Origin: Candidatus Bipolaricaulota bacterium
GTDB taxonomy: Bacteria > Bipolaricaulota > Bipolaricaulia > M55B111
Direction of reading: 5' to 3'
Assembly: GCA_018335015.1 (NCBI GenBank)
Contig: JAGXKX010000011.1
Location: 2,029-36,175, forward strand
DNA length: 34,147 nucleotides
Each line of letters begins with the position of its first letter. Positions within the stretch are counted from its first letter, which is position 1. The notes under the pieces were generated by a model. It saw only the letters and a program-made list of their open reading frames with translations. It searched no databases and was not told the origin of the DNA. The translations under genes and the position numbers were made by a program. Shown piece by piece: positions 24,077 through 29,926 of this stretch.

Positions 24077-25630
24077 TTATACCCCTTCCTTCCTTAATAT
24101 TTTCTCTCTCGTACTTCTGTACTGGACGGCTTCGGATACGTGCTCGGAATAAATCCTATCAGATTCATCCAGATCTGCAATGGTTCGGGAAATTTTGAGG
24201 ACTTTGTGGTACGCCCTCGCCGAAAAACCGTAGTGATCAATAGCTTGATCCACCAAACTTTCGGCCGATTGATCCAGCTGGCAGTAGTCTTCTACCTGCT
24301 CGGCCGACATCAGGGAATTCGTCAAACCCTCTCTACCAAACCGCCTCGACTGTATTCCCCGAGATACTTTAACCCTCTCCCTGATCGTACTGCTTTTTTG
24401 GCCCCCCGCCCGGTCCTTCATTTCTTCCTTTCCCAGTCTCTGGACGTCGACAAAGACGTCTATCCTGTCCATAAACGGGCCGGATATCTTTTTTCTGTAC
24501 CGACGAACCTCGTGGGGTCTACAGTTGCACTGTTTAACGTTATCACCAAGATACCCACAGGGGCACGGGTTCATAGCCCCGATCAAGGAAAAATTGGCGG
24601 GAAACCTGTAGGAGTTCGAAGCGCGAGAAATCGTTATCTCCTGATCCTCCAGCGGTTGCCTTAGTGTCTCCAGCACTCTTCGATTAAACTCCGGCAATTC
24701 GTCCAGGAAAAGCACTCCATTATGGGCCAGACTGATTTCTCCCGGAGTAGGGTTCCCGCGACCACCTCCGACCATTCCGGCGTAAGAAATTGTATGATGA
24801 GGAGCCCGAACTTTCCTTCGCGTAACGAGGGGCTTGGTTGAACTCAACTCACCAAGTATGCTGTAAATCTTGGTTACTTCTATCGCCTCTTCGAAGGACA
24901 GGGGAGGTAGAATAGTCGGGAGCCTCTTCGCGAGCATACTCTTCCCCGAACCCGGGGGTCCACTCATCAACACGTTATGTCCGCCCGCCGCAGCGATCTC
25001 CAGGGCTCGTTTCGCACTTTCCTGGCCTTTTACATCACTGAAATCCCTGGGAAAGCTACTTTCCGATTCGAAATAATCTTCCCGATCGAAAACGTACTCT
25101 TCAACCCCACCCTGGCTATCGTTATCCAGAAACTCAATTGCTTCCGTTAAACTTGAAACCGGATATACCTCCAGCGAGTCAACTATCGCAGCTTCTCCGG
25201 CGTTTCCCTGTGGAACGAGTATTTGGTCTATATCAGGGTGTTCCCGAGCGGCAAGAACAACCGGAAGAACGCCGCTTACCGACCTTAACTTGCCGTCCAG
25301 CGACAATTCTCCGATTAACAACTTATTTTGCAGCGAGCCCTCGGACATTTGCCCCGTTGACCGGAGGATAGTGCTTGCAATTGGTAAATCCAGTCCCACA
25401 CCTTCCTTCTTGACGTCCGCCGGTGCCAGGTTGGCGGTAATACTTTTAGTGGGAAACTCGTAACCGGAGTTATTAATGGCACTCTCTATCCTGTCCCGAC
25501 TCTCCTGCACTTCTTTTTCCGGTAGCCCCACCAGTTTGAAGCCGGGTAAGCCCCGAGAGACGTCGCATTGAACTTCAACTATAATCGCATCTATTCCGGT
25601 AACAGCACCACTCAAAGTTTTCGAAATCAT
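24077..25630 (-). CDS. comM: YifB/ComM-family magnesium-chelatase-like AAA+ ATPase
   Basis: ComM is a hexameric helicase that promotes branch migration of integrating DNA in natural transformation in some bacteria; elsewhere its role is unknown. The N-terminal Lon-protease-like domain shows IIVEVQCDVSRGLPGFKLVGLPEKEVQESRDRI. Walker A is MSGPPGSGKSMLAKRLP (about 222-238), and LFLDELPEFNRRVLETLRQPLEDQ is Walker B. CPCGYLGD...CNC is the cysteine cluster typical of the family, and FSARAYHKVLKISRTIADL is at the C-terminal lid. Length is 517, as expected. The ATG comes 1 bp after the yraN stop, a common pairing in bacterial genomes. Confidence 0.93.
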   Translation of the reverse strand: MISKTLSGAVTGIDAIIVEVQCDVSRGLPGFKLVGLPEKEVQESRDRIESAINNSGYEFPTKSITANLAPADVKKEGVGLDLPIASTILRSTGQMSEGSLQNKLLIGELSLDGKLRSVSGVLPVVLAAREHPDIDQILVPQGNAGEAAIVDSLEVYPVSSLTEAIEFLDNDSQGGVEEYVFDREDYFESESSFPRDFSDVKGQESAKRALEIAAAGGHNVLMSGPPGSGKSMLAKRLPTILPPLSFEEAIEVTKIYSILGELSSTKPLVTRRKVRAPHHTISYAGMVGGGRGNPTPGEISLAHNGVLFLDELPEFNRRVLETLRQPLEDQEITISRASNSYRFPANFSLIGAMNPCPCGYLGDNVKQCNCRPHEVRRYRKKISGPFMDRIDVFVDVQRLGKEEMKDRAGGQKSSTIRERVKVSRGIQSRRFGREGLTNSLMSAEQVEDYCQLDQSAESLVDQAIDHYGFSARAYHKVLKISRTIADLDESDRIYSEHVSEAVQYRSTREKILRKEGV

Positions 25631-25631
25631 T

Positions 25632-25976
25632 CTAGCACGACCTCAGGTTTATTGCGTCCTCGTAATGGCTAATTTCGCCTTCATGAATAGCGATAACGTC
25701 AAATCGGGCGTCTCCCCGATATTCGTTCTCCATTAACCACCTCTTGGCACAGTGTATCAGCCTTTGTTTCTTCTCCGCCGTTATCGACTTCTCCGGGGCA
25801 ACGTAACTTCCAGCTCCCCGGCGTTTCACTTCGACAAAGACAACGTAATCCCCGTCAAAAGTAATTATGTCAATTTCTCCACGATGGCAAAAATAATTTC
25901 TGGCAACTAAATGATGTCCGTGAGAACCAAGGTATTTAACTGCTCTATCTTCCGCCTTTCGACCCTTCTTTGTCAT
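25632..25976 (-). CDS. yraN: YraN/UPF0102 family nuclease-like protein
   Basis: YraN proteins have a Holliday-junction-resolvase-like (restriction endonuclease) fold; their role is not established. Visible motifs are GRKAEDRAVKYLGSHGHHLVARNYFCHRGEIDIITFDGDYVVFVEVKRR, where Glu and Asp of GEID and the E-x-K of VEVK form the PD-(D/E)XK active site, and the end RFDVIAIHEG. I chose ATG 25976 (114 aa, MTKKGRKAEDR); an in-frame TTG at 26009 adds a hydrophobic stretch not seen in the family. Neither start has a ribosome binding site. TTGAGG and TATTTA with 18 bp between them end about 3 bp before the ATG, so a leaderless transcript is possible. Confidence 0.88.
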   Translation of the reverse strand: MTKKGRKAEDRAVKYLGSHGHHLVARNYFCHRGEIDIITFDGDYVVFVEVKRRGAGSYVAPEKSITAEKKQRLIHCAKRWLMENEYRGDARFDVIAIHEGEISHYEDAINLRSC

Positions 25977-26177
25977 AAATAAATAGGAGTAGAGTAAAGT
26001 TAACCTCAAACCAATATCGGAAAATCTAAGGCCGATGCAGTATAAATTAAAAGAAACTGATGTGAAAATCGTATGAATAATAACGGCTGGTTTAGGAGTT
26101 ATTCAAACTAGAAGCCCCGTTCGATTCTGAAAAAGGCAATCTCCGACAGGACAAATGCGGTCTCGATCATCTAAATA

Positions 26178-26297
26178 CAGTTGTACGAAGTGTCTGGTCC
26201 TAATCTGCTATCCACTCCCTGCCTGGCAGCTAATTTAGACCTTGAAATCAAAGTCCGAACGTATGCCAGATCCCGGAAACCAGGTAAGAAGGAGAAA
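26178..26297 (+). repeat. Degenerate copy (E) of the 202-bp element family
   Basis: Scattered matches to copies A and B in the same order: TTGTAC, a TGTCTGGTCCTAATCTGC-like stretch, CCTGGCAGCTAATTTA, ATCCCGG and ACCAGGTAAG. The outer stem and the terminal repeats have decayed. It lies about 65 bp upstream of intact copy B. The remainder of 26010-26177 shows nothing I can identify. Confidence 0.5.
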
Positions 26298-26360
26298 GAT
26301 TCTAAGTCCGAACTCCCCAAAGGTCGGGGCGCGAGAACCAATGCAACTAGGTACTTTGAT

Positions 26361-26562
26361 CTCAGTTCTTTCACCATCGTTGTACATTGTTGTCTTGTCC
26401 TCATCTGCCTCCTGCCCATTACCTGGCAACTGATTTAACCTTAAAACCTTACCAGTAGACAAAATCCCGGCAGCCAGGTAATGGGCAGGAGGCTTAAACT
26501 AAAAAATACAGTGATTTCTTATGTCTTACATCTCGCTTTCGAATAGTGGTGAAAGAACTGAG
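26361..26562 (+). mobile_element. 202-bp hairpin MITE-like element, copy B
   Basis: Perfect 16-bp terminal inverted repeats CTCAGTTCTTTCACCA (26361-26376) and TGGTGAAAGAACTGAG (26547-26562) bound the element. Just outside each end the sequence is TTGAT, a clean 5-bp direct repeat (26356-26360 and 26563-26567) that looks like a target-site duplication. Inside, a perfect 21-bp inverted repeat (26407-26427 and 26473-26493) encloses a 45-nt loop in the same orientation as copy A. The two copies have identical length and only scattered substitutions. No transposase gene lies nearby. Confidence 0.8.
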
Positions 26563-26600
26563 TTGATCTTTTGCAAAAGAAGAACCGGCATCCCGGTAAC

Positions 26601-26629
26601 TTGATAAGGTTAAACCCCGGACCTAGAAT
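26601..26629 (+). promoter_or_regulatory. Promoter of the homocysteine methyltransferase gene
   Basis: TTGATA (26601-26606), 17-bp spacer, TAGAAT (26624-26629). Transcription should start near 26636, only about 9 nt before the ATG at 26645 and within the ribosome binding site GGTGAGA. A small ACCGG/CCGGT hairpin lies just upstream of the -35. Confidence 0.6.
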
Positions 26630-26644
26630 AACGCTGGTGAGAAG

Positions 26645-27904
26645 ATGGCCCTGGAAAACTACGAAGAGTTAACTGTTTTTGACGGCGCAATCGGAACCGA
26701 AGTTCAGAAACGGTCGCCGACCTCTGAAGATAGCCTGACGGACGTACTCAATTTAACCCAACCGGAAGTTATCAAAAGCATCCATCGGGACTACCTGGCT
26801 GCCGGGGCTCAGGTACTTACAACCAATACTTTTTCCTCTAACGAAATCAGGCTTTCCCGTTCGGGCTACGGGGAAAAGACTAAGGAGCTAAACGAAAAAG
26901 GCGCCCGGCTTGCCAGGAAAGCGGTTGAGGACATCTCCGGAGGTACCCGGGAAATATCTATTGCAGGGTCTATAGGTCCCACCGGTGAAACTCTGGTCCC
27001 TCTAGGAGATTGGACGTTCGACCAGTTTTACGAAACCTTCCGGAGCCAGGCAAAGGCGTTAAACCAGGGCGGGGTGGATTGGATAATAATTGAAACGATG
27101 GAATCGCTCAGAGAAGCGTCGGCCGCTCTGGTGGCCTGCAAAGAAATAGGTTTACCGGTTATCTCTTCCTTATCTTACGGCGATCGAGGAAGGACGAGTT
27201 ACGGGGTGATGCCGGCTTCCGGGGCAGTAACTTTAGATTACACTGGAGCTGATGTCCTGGCTATTAACTGTGGTACAGGTCCGGGTCCATACCCGGATAT
27301 CATAAAAACCTACAGCCAATCGACATCCAAACCACTCCTTGCGGAAGCCAACGCGGGTGATCCCAGACTTGAAGGCGGAGAGGCCGTTTACGACCTTACG
27401 CCGGAGCAGTATCTCGGGGAAATAAGGCCCGGTCTTCCCTACCTGTCAGGTGTTGGTTCGTGCTGCGGAAGCAACCCTGACTTTACCAAAGCCCTCGCGG
27501 AGGTCGCACCTGAGTACGGAGGGCGGACCAAATCGACGACACCAACCGAAGATGAATTAATTACTAATAACTCGACCGTAATACCTGTTTCGGAAGAAAC
27601 GGAATTCGAAGAAATTGCTATCGGAAAAGACGACCTGACGGACTTCAAGAATAAAATAATCAGCGGCAAAGTAAATATGCTGAATTTTTCCGAAATTTCC
27701 CGTCAACCGGCGGAACTGGAGGAGCTTTTAGCCCGTCAGTTCCTCCAGCTACGGTCCAGCAACCCGTTGGGGATAGTGACGGGTGATTCCAAATTGTTAA
27801 AAACCTTCCTAACGGCCAGTCCGGGGATTTCACCCGTCCGGGCAACTGGAAACGAGGATTCCGTCCGGTCAATTGCAGAAAAATACGGGGGACTTATTAT
27901 CTAG
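26645..27904 (+). CDS. Homocysteine S-methyltransferase-domain protein with a truncated pterin-binding barrel
   Basis: The first ~300 residues are a zinc-dependent homocysteine-methyltransferase barrel like the N-terminal module of cobalamin-dependent MetH. VFDGAIGTEVQ starts it, and the zinc cysteines are in INCGTGP (Cys about 209) and GSCCGSNPDF (Cys about 273 and 274). The last ~85 residues resemble the first strands of MetH's folate-binding barrel: SNPLGIVTGDSKLLKTFL, then a PG turn and EKYGGLII, where MetH barrels continue for another ~150 residues. The reading frame simply ends there at a TAG, and I see no continuation in other frames. It may methylate homocysteine from a corrinoid partner or another methyl donor. 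No cobalamin-binding module is in the window. Confidence 0.82.
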   Translation: MALENYEELTVFDGAIGTEVQKRSPTSEDSLTDVLNLTQPEVIKSIHRDYLAAGAQVLTTNTFSSNEIRLSRSGYGEKTKELNEKGARLARKAVEDISGGTREISIAGSIGPTGETLVPLGDWTFDQFYETFRSQAKALNQGGVDWIIIETMESLREASAALVACKEIGLPVISSLSYGDRGRTSYGVMPASGAVTLDYTGADVLAINCGTGPGPYPDIIKTYSQSTSKPLLAEANAGDPRLEGGEAVYDLTPEQYLGEIRPGLPYLSGVGSCCGSNPDFTKALAEVAPEYGGRTKSTTPTEDELITNNSTVIPVSEETEFEEIAIGKDDLTDFKNKIISGKVNMLNFSEISRQPAELEELLARQFLQLRSSNPLGIVTGDSKLLKTFLTASPGISPVRATGNEDSVRSIAEKYGGLII

Positions 27905-27927
27905 GTTAGGTTACTGGATTCGACAAC

Positions 27928-27956
27928 TTGAAAAACTAAAAGTGGAACTTTAGAAT
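27928..27956 (+). promoter_or_regulatory. Promoter of tRNA-Gly
   Basis: TTGAAA (27928-27933), 17-bp spacer, TAGAAT (27951-27956); the tRNA begins 11 nt downstream of the -10. Confidence 0.65.
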
Positions 27957-27967
27957 TCTTTGGACTA

Positions 27968-28042
27968 GCGGGCGTAGCTCAGCGGTAGAGCATCTGTTTG
28001 CCATACAGAAGGTCGCGAGTTCAAATCTCGTCGCCCGCTCCA
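27968..28042 (+). tRNA. tRNA-Gly (anticodon GCC)
   Basis: Acceptor stem GCGGGCG/CGCCCGC, D arm GCTC/GAGC, anticodon stem TCTGT/ACAGA with loop TTGCCAT giving GCC, and T arm with TTCAAAT. The CCA end is encoded. The flanks TTGGACT and AGTCCAA can pair, extending the acceptor stem by about 7 bp in the precursor. Confidence 0.95.
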
Positions 28043-28179
28043 GTCCAACTCTATATCCCCCATAAGACTTTATACCTCCAGAAGTTATAACATGGATTAG
28101 GCAATCTTGCATTTGATTTGGATATTCCTGGCTATTCTAAGAAAAATGTCGCAGTCACAACCAATGGTAACAATTCATT

Positions 28180-28336
28180 GCCTCCAGCCCCTTACCTGGC
28201 TGCCGGGATTTAGTCTACTGGTAGGATTTTAAGGTTAAATCAGTTGCCAGGTAAGGGGCTGGAGGTTTGAATTAAAATATAGTTATTGCTTATGTCCTGC
28301 ACCTCGCTTCCAACAAATAGTGGTGAAAGAACTAAG
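28180..28336 (+). repeat. Copy C of the 202-bp family: loop inverted, left end missing
   Basis: Stem arms are at 28180-28200 and 28246-28266 (20 of 21 pairs plus one G-T), and the right arm with terminal repeat TGGTGAAAGAACTAAG ends at 28336. Compared with copies A and B the right arm keeps its orientation, but the 45-nt loop (28201-28245) is the reverse complement of theirs with one difference from A. Two stem positions differ from A and B on both arms so that pairing is kept. The left outer arm and left terminal repeat are not recognisable. Confidence 0.8.
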
Positions 28337-28393
28337 GTTAAATCAGTTGCCCGGCAAGTGGCAGTGGTCAAACAAATTAAGCTAAATAATATA
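28334..28393 (+). repeat. Partial copy D, a truncated repeat of the right half of copy C
   Basis: AAGGTTAAATCAGTTGCC at 28334-28351 exactly repeats 28231-28248, 103 bp downstream, and is followed by a degraded version of the same arm (GGCAAGTGGCAGTGG for GGTAAGGGGCTGGAGG, then AATTAA..ATATAGTA). It overlaps the terminal repeat of copy C. Confidence 0.6.
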
Positions 28394-28448
28394 GTACTTC
28401 AACTTCTTGGCTAGCGGTTAAACTTGAATTATCGCCGAGTTGAAGTAC
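28394..28448. repeat. 11-bp inverted repeat overlapping the first tRNA-fMet promoter
   Basis: GTACTTCAACT (28394-28404) and AGTTGAAGTAC (28438-28448) are perfect complements 33 nt apart. The -35 of the tRNA promoter lies between them, and the right arm overlaps the -10. Confidence 0.55.
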
Positions 28449-28451
28449 AAT
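28424..28451 (+). promoter_or_regulatory. Promoter of the first tRNA-fMet
   Basis: TTGAAT (28424-28429), 16-bp spacer, TACAAT (28446-28451); the tRNA begins 10 nt downstream. The second tRNA-fMet has the same spacing and -10. Confidence 0.6.
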
Positions 28452-28461
28452 AATTAAACAT

Positions 28462-28538
28462 CGTGGGGTGGAGCAATTAGGAAGCTCGTCGGGCTCATAA
28501 CCCGGAGGTTGTCGGTTCGAATCCGGCCCCCGCAACCA
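28462..28538 (+). tRNA. Initiator tRNA-fMet (anticodon CAT), copy 1
   Basis: The unpaired C1-A72 at the acceptor tip and the three G-C pairs GGG/CCC closing the CTCATAA loop are initiator hallmarks. CCA is encoded. It differs from copy 2 only at position 3 (T here, giving T-G; C in copy 2). Confidence 0.95.
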
Positions 28539-28566
28539 GATTCCTATCTTATCTTCGCTTAACCTG

Positions 28567-28653
28567 GCCGGGGTGGCGGAATTGGCAGACGCAAGGGACT
28601 TAAAATCCCTTGGGGTAATGTACCCCGTGCGGGTTCAAGTCCCGCCCCCGGCA
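28567..28653 (+). tRNA. tRNA-Leu (anticodon TAA)
   Basis: Acceptor GCCGGGG/CCCCGGC, anticodon stem AGGGA/TCCCT with loop CTTAAAA, a long class II variable arm (GGGGTAATGTACCCC) and T arm GCGGG/CCCGC. CCA is not encoded. No promoter of its own is visible, so it is probably co-transcribed with the tRNA-fMet 28 bp upstream. Confidence 0.95.
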
Positions 28654-28697
28654 CTCAATAATTTGATTTGAGTTTCTCCGTAAATTGTTACCTAAAC

Positions 28698-28725
28698 TTG
28701 ATTTTTAGTCGTTTTCAATTACAAT
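28698..28725 (+). promoter_or_regulatory. Promoter of the second tRNA-fMet
   Basis: TTGATT (28698-28703), 16-bp spacer, TACAAT (28720-28725), tRNA 10 nt downstream. The arrangement mirrors copy 1, including the preceding AAAC. It may also drive tRNA-Met and tmRNA. Confidence 0.6.
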
Positions 28726-28735
28726 TAGTCTACAT

Positions 28736-28812
28736 CGCGGGGTGGAGCAATTAGGAAGCTCGTCGGGCTCATAACCCGGAGGTTGTCGGTTCGAATCCGG
28801 CCCCCGCAACCA
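28736..28812 (+). tRNA. Initiator tRNA-fMet (anticodon CAT), copy 2
   Basis: Acceptor CGCGGGG with C1-A72 mismatch, GGGCTCATAACCC anticodon arm and encoded CCA. Apart from one acceptor base it is identical to copy 1. Confidence 0.95.
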
Positions 28813-28817
28813 GATTT

Positions 28818-28891
28818 GGCGGCGTAGCTCAACTGGTTAGAGCGTTCGGCTCATATCCGAGAGGCTCGGGGTTCGAATCCCTGCGCCGCTA
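28818..28891 (+). tRNA. tRNA-Met, elongator (anticodon CAT)
   Basis: GGCGGCG acceptor, GCTC/GAGC D stem, loop CTCATAT and T arm with TTCGAAT. CCA is not encoded. The GGCGGCGTAGCTCA beginning is typical of elongator Met; a lysidine-modified tRNA-Ile2 also has CAT but usually a different acceptor, so Met is favoured. It starts 5 bp after tRNA-fMet copy 2. Confidence 0.88.
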
Positions 28892-28912
28892 GTTGTACGT
28901 GGTCTTTTACAT

Positions 28913-29325
28913 GGGGGTGAAAGGGTTCGACAGCATTGCCGAAGGGAGGCTACAAGCGGAGCCAGTCAGCTCCTAAAACTGGCTACATTTCTCTAATAAA
29001 TGCCAACGATACAACGGCACCCGCTTTTGGCGGAATGGGCAACGCTGCCGGCGAATTCAGTAACTCTACTGTCGCCGCAGGAGCGTTCGCTTAAGCCAAA
29101 AAGCGGCGTTCCTTCTGCTCTCTGCTCGTAGGAGCTTAAGGAACGACGACTATACGAGCTTACCTTCTGCTCTGGCTCTGAAGCAGAAGGAAAACTTTTA
29201 AGAGCTCGGGGCTAGAGCTGGCCGTTCCGTGCCACTCTATTCCTTAAAACTAAATCGGGACTAAGCTTGTAAATGCTGAACGGAGGCAATGCTGGACGCG
29301 GGTTCGATTCCCGCCACCTCCACCA
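28913..29325 (+). ncRNA. ssrA: tmRNA (transfer-messenger RNA) with a 30-residue tag
   Basis: tmRNA rescues stalled ribosomes and tags the nascent peptide for degradation. The 5' end GGGGGTG with AAAGGGTTCGACAG and the 3' end CGCGGGTTCGATTCCCGC-CACCTCC-ACCA form the tRNA-like domain; acceptor strands GGGGGTG and CACCTCC pair with one G-T. The open frame starts at GCC 29002 and stops at TAA 29092-29094. The tag begins ANDTTAPAFG and ends TVAAGAFA, 30 residues in total. Hairpin-rich sequence after the tag fits the pseudoknots. It follows tRNA-Met by 21 bp and may be co-transcribed. Confidence 0.96.
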
Positions 29326-29465
29326 AAAAGGATCAAAGTGCCACCCGCTTGCCTCTCCAGTTTTTACGTCCACCCTTATAACTAGATGAGTTGTTTAAAT
29401 CATTATTGACAACAGTTGCTAATAACCATTTGATTCTCTTAAATTGTGTTTATATTTTAACTCAG
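29326..29465. other. Spacer between tmRNA and the nested palindrome
   Basis: AT-rich sequence with an isolated TTGACA at 29407 lacking a matching -10. I see no terminator for tmRNA with a clear stem and T run, and no gene. Confidence 0.3.
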
Positions 29466-29762
29466 GTCCACCGGACCGGGGAAATTCCTGACTCGCGTAC
29501 TCAAACTGTCCTGTTCATGACAGTGGGTCTCACTTATAGGAACTATCACTCTTAAACAGTTAAACTTACTCGGTTATGGAAATATCCCTCACCAGCACCC
29601 AGTTGAGTAATCGTACCTGGTTTGGTTTACGTAGGATATTTATTGCAGGCAGCCATCATCTATCCTTCGTCACTAACCTTGACCAGGTAACTAAACTCAA
29701 CTGGGTGCTGGTTCGGTCAAACATATGCGCCGCTTCGCTAGGATTTCCCCGGTCCGGTGGAC
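29466..29762. repeat. 297-bp nested palindrome between tmRNA and dnaB
   Basis: Outer arms GTCCACCGGACCGGGGAAAT (29466-29485) and its exact complement (29743-29762) are 20 bp. Within them are perfect 18-bp arms ACCAGCACCCAGTTGAGT (29591-29608) and 29695-29712, and within those TACCTGGT (29614-29621) and ACCAGGTA (29682-29689). The three nested stems share one axis apart from an asymmetric 105-nt versus 30-nt interval between outer and middle stems. It encodes no credible protein. It could be a mobile hairpin element or a structured RNA. The inner TACCTGG/CCAGGTA also occurs in the stem of the 202-bp family. Confidence 0.7.
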
Positions 29763-29885
29763 GGATGCTCCCGATAAAGACTACCTGGGATTTTCCGCGC
29801 TCTGGGTCGTCGACTACACTTAAAGAAGAAAAGAAGCTAAATTTTTGAGAAGGTCCGAGCCAACCCTTGCTGACATATTTGATTC

Positions 29886-29914
29886 TGGATTATTCAAAAT
29901 AGCTTACCTATAAT
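29886..29914 (+). promoter_or_regulatory. Promoter of dnaB with a minimal leader
   Basis: A consensus TATAAT (29909-29914) has a weak TGGATT 17 bp upstream (29886-29891). Transcription would begin about 6 nt before the ATG at 29927, so the mRNA is nearly leaderless. Confidence 0.5.
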
Positions 29915-29926
29915 TGATTCAAGATT

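Noticed and set aside
25977-26009. TTG start for yraN adding 11 hydrophobic residues
   Set aside because: Family members begin near the GRKAE motif, and there is no ribosome binding site before the TTG.
26181-26462. Several overlapping frames of 63-85 codons on both strands across elements E and B
   Set aside because: They read through the repeat copies in all frames and are not preserved in copy A or C, so they are by-products of the element.
27904-27967. Frameshift restoring a full-length MetH after the methyltransferase stop codon
   Set aside because: The 63 bp before tRNA-Gly contain its promoter and no continuation of a pterin-binding barrel in any frame.
18478-28393. Repeats as a CRISPR array or an integron attC array
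   Set aside because: Copies are kilobases apart, not regularly spaced, no spacers or cas genes, no integrase and no cassette genes between short sites; the terminal repeats and target duplication fit a mobile element better.
29576-29848. A 90-codon reading frame inside the nested palindrome region
   Set aside because: It runs through both arms of the inverted repeats, has no ribosome binding site and no protein-like pattern; the DNA structure explains the sequence better.
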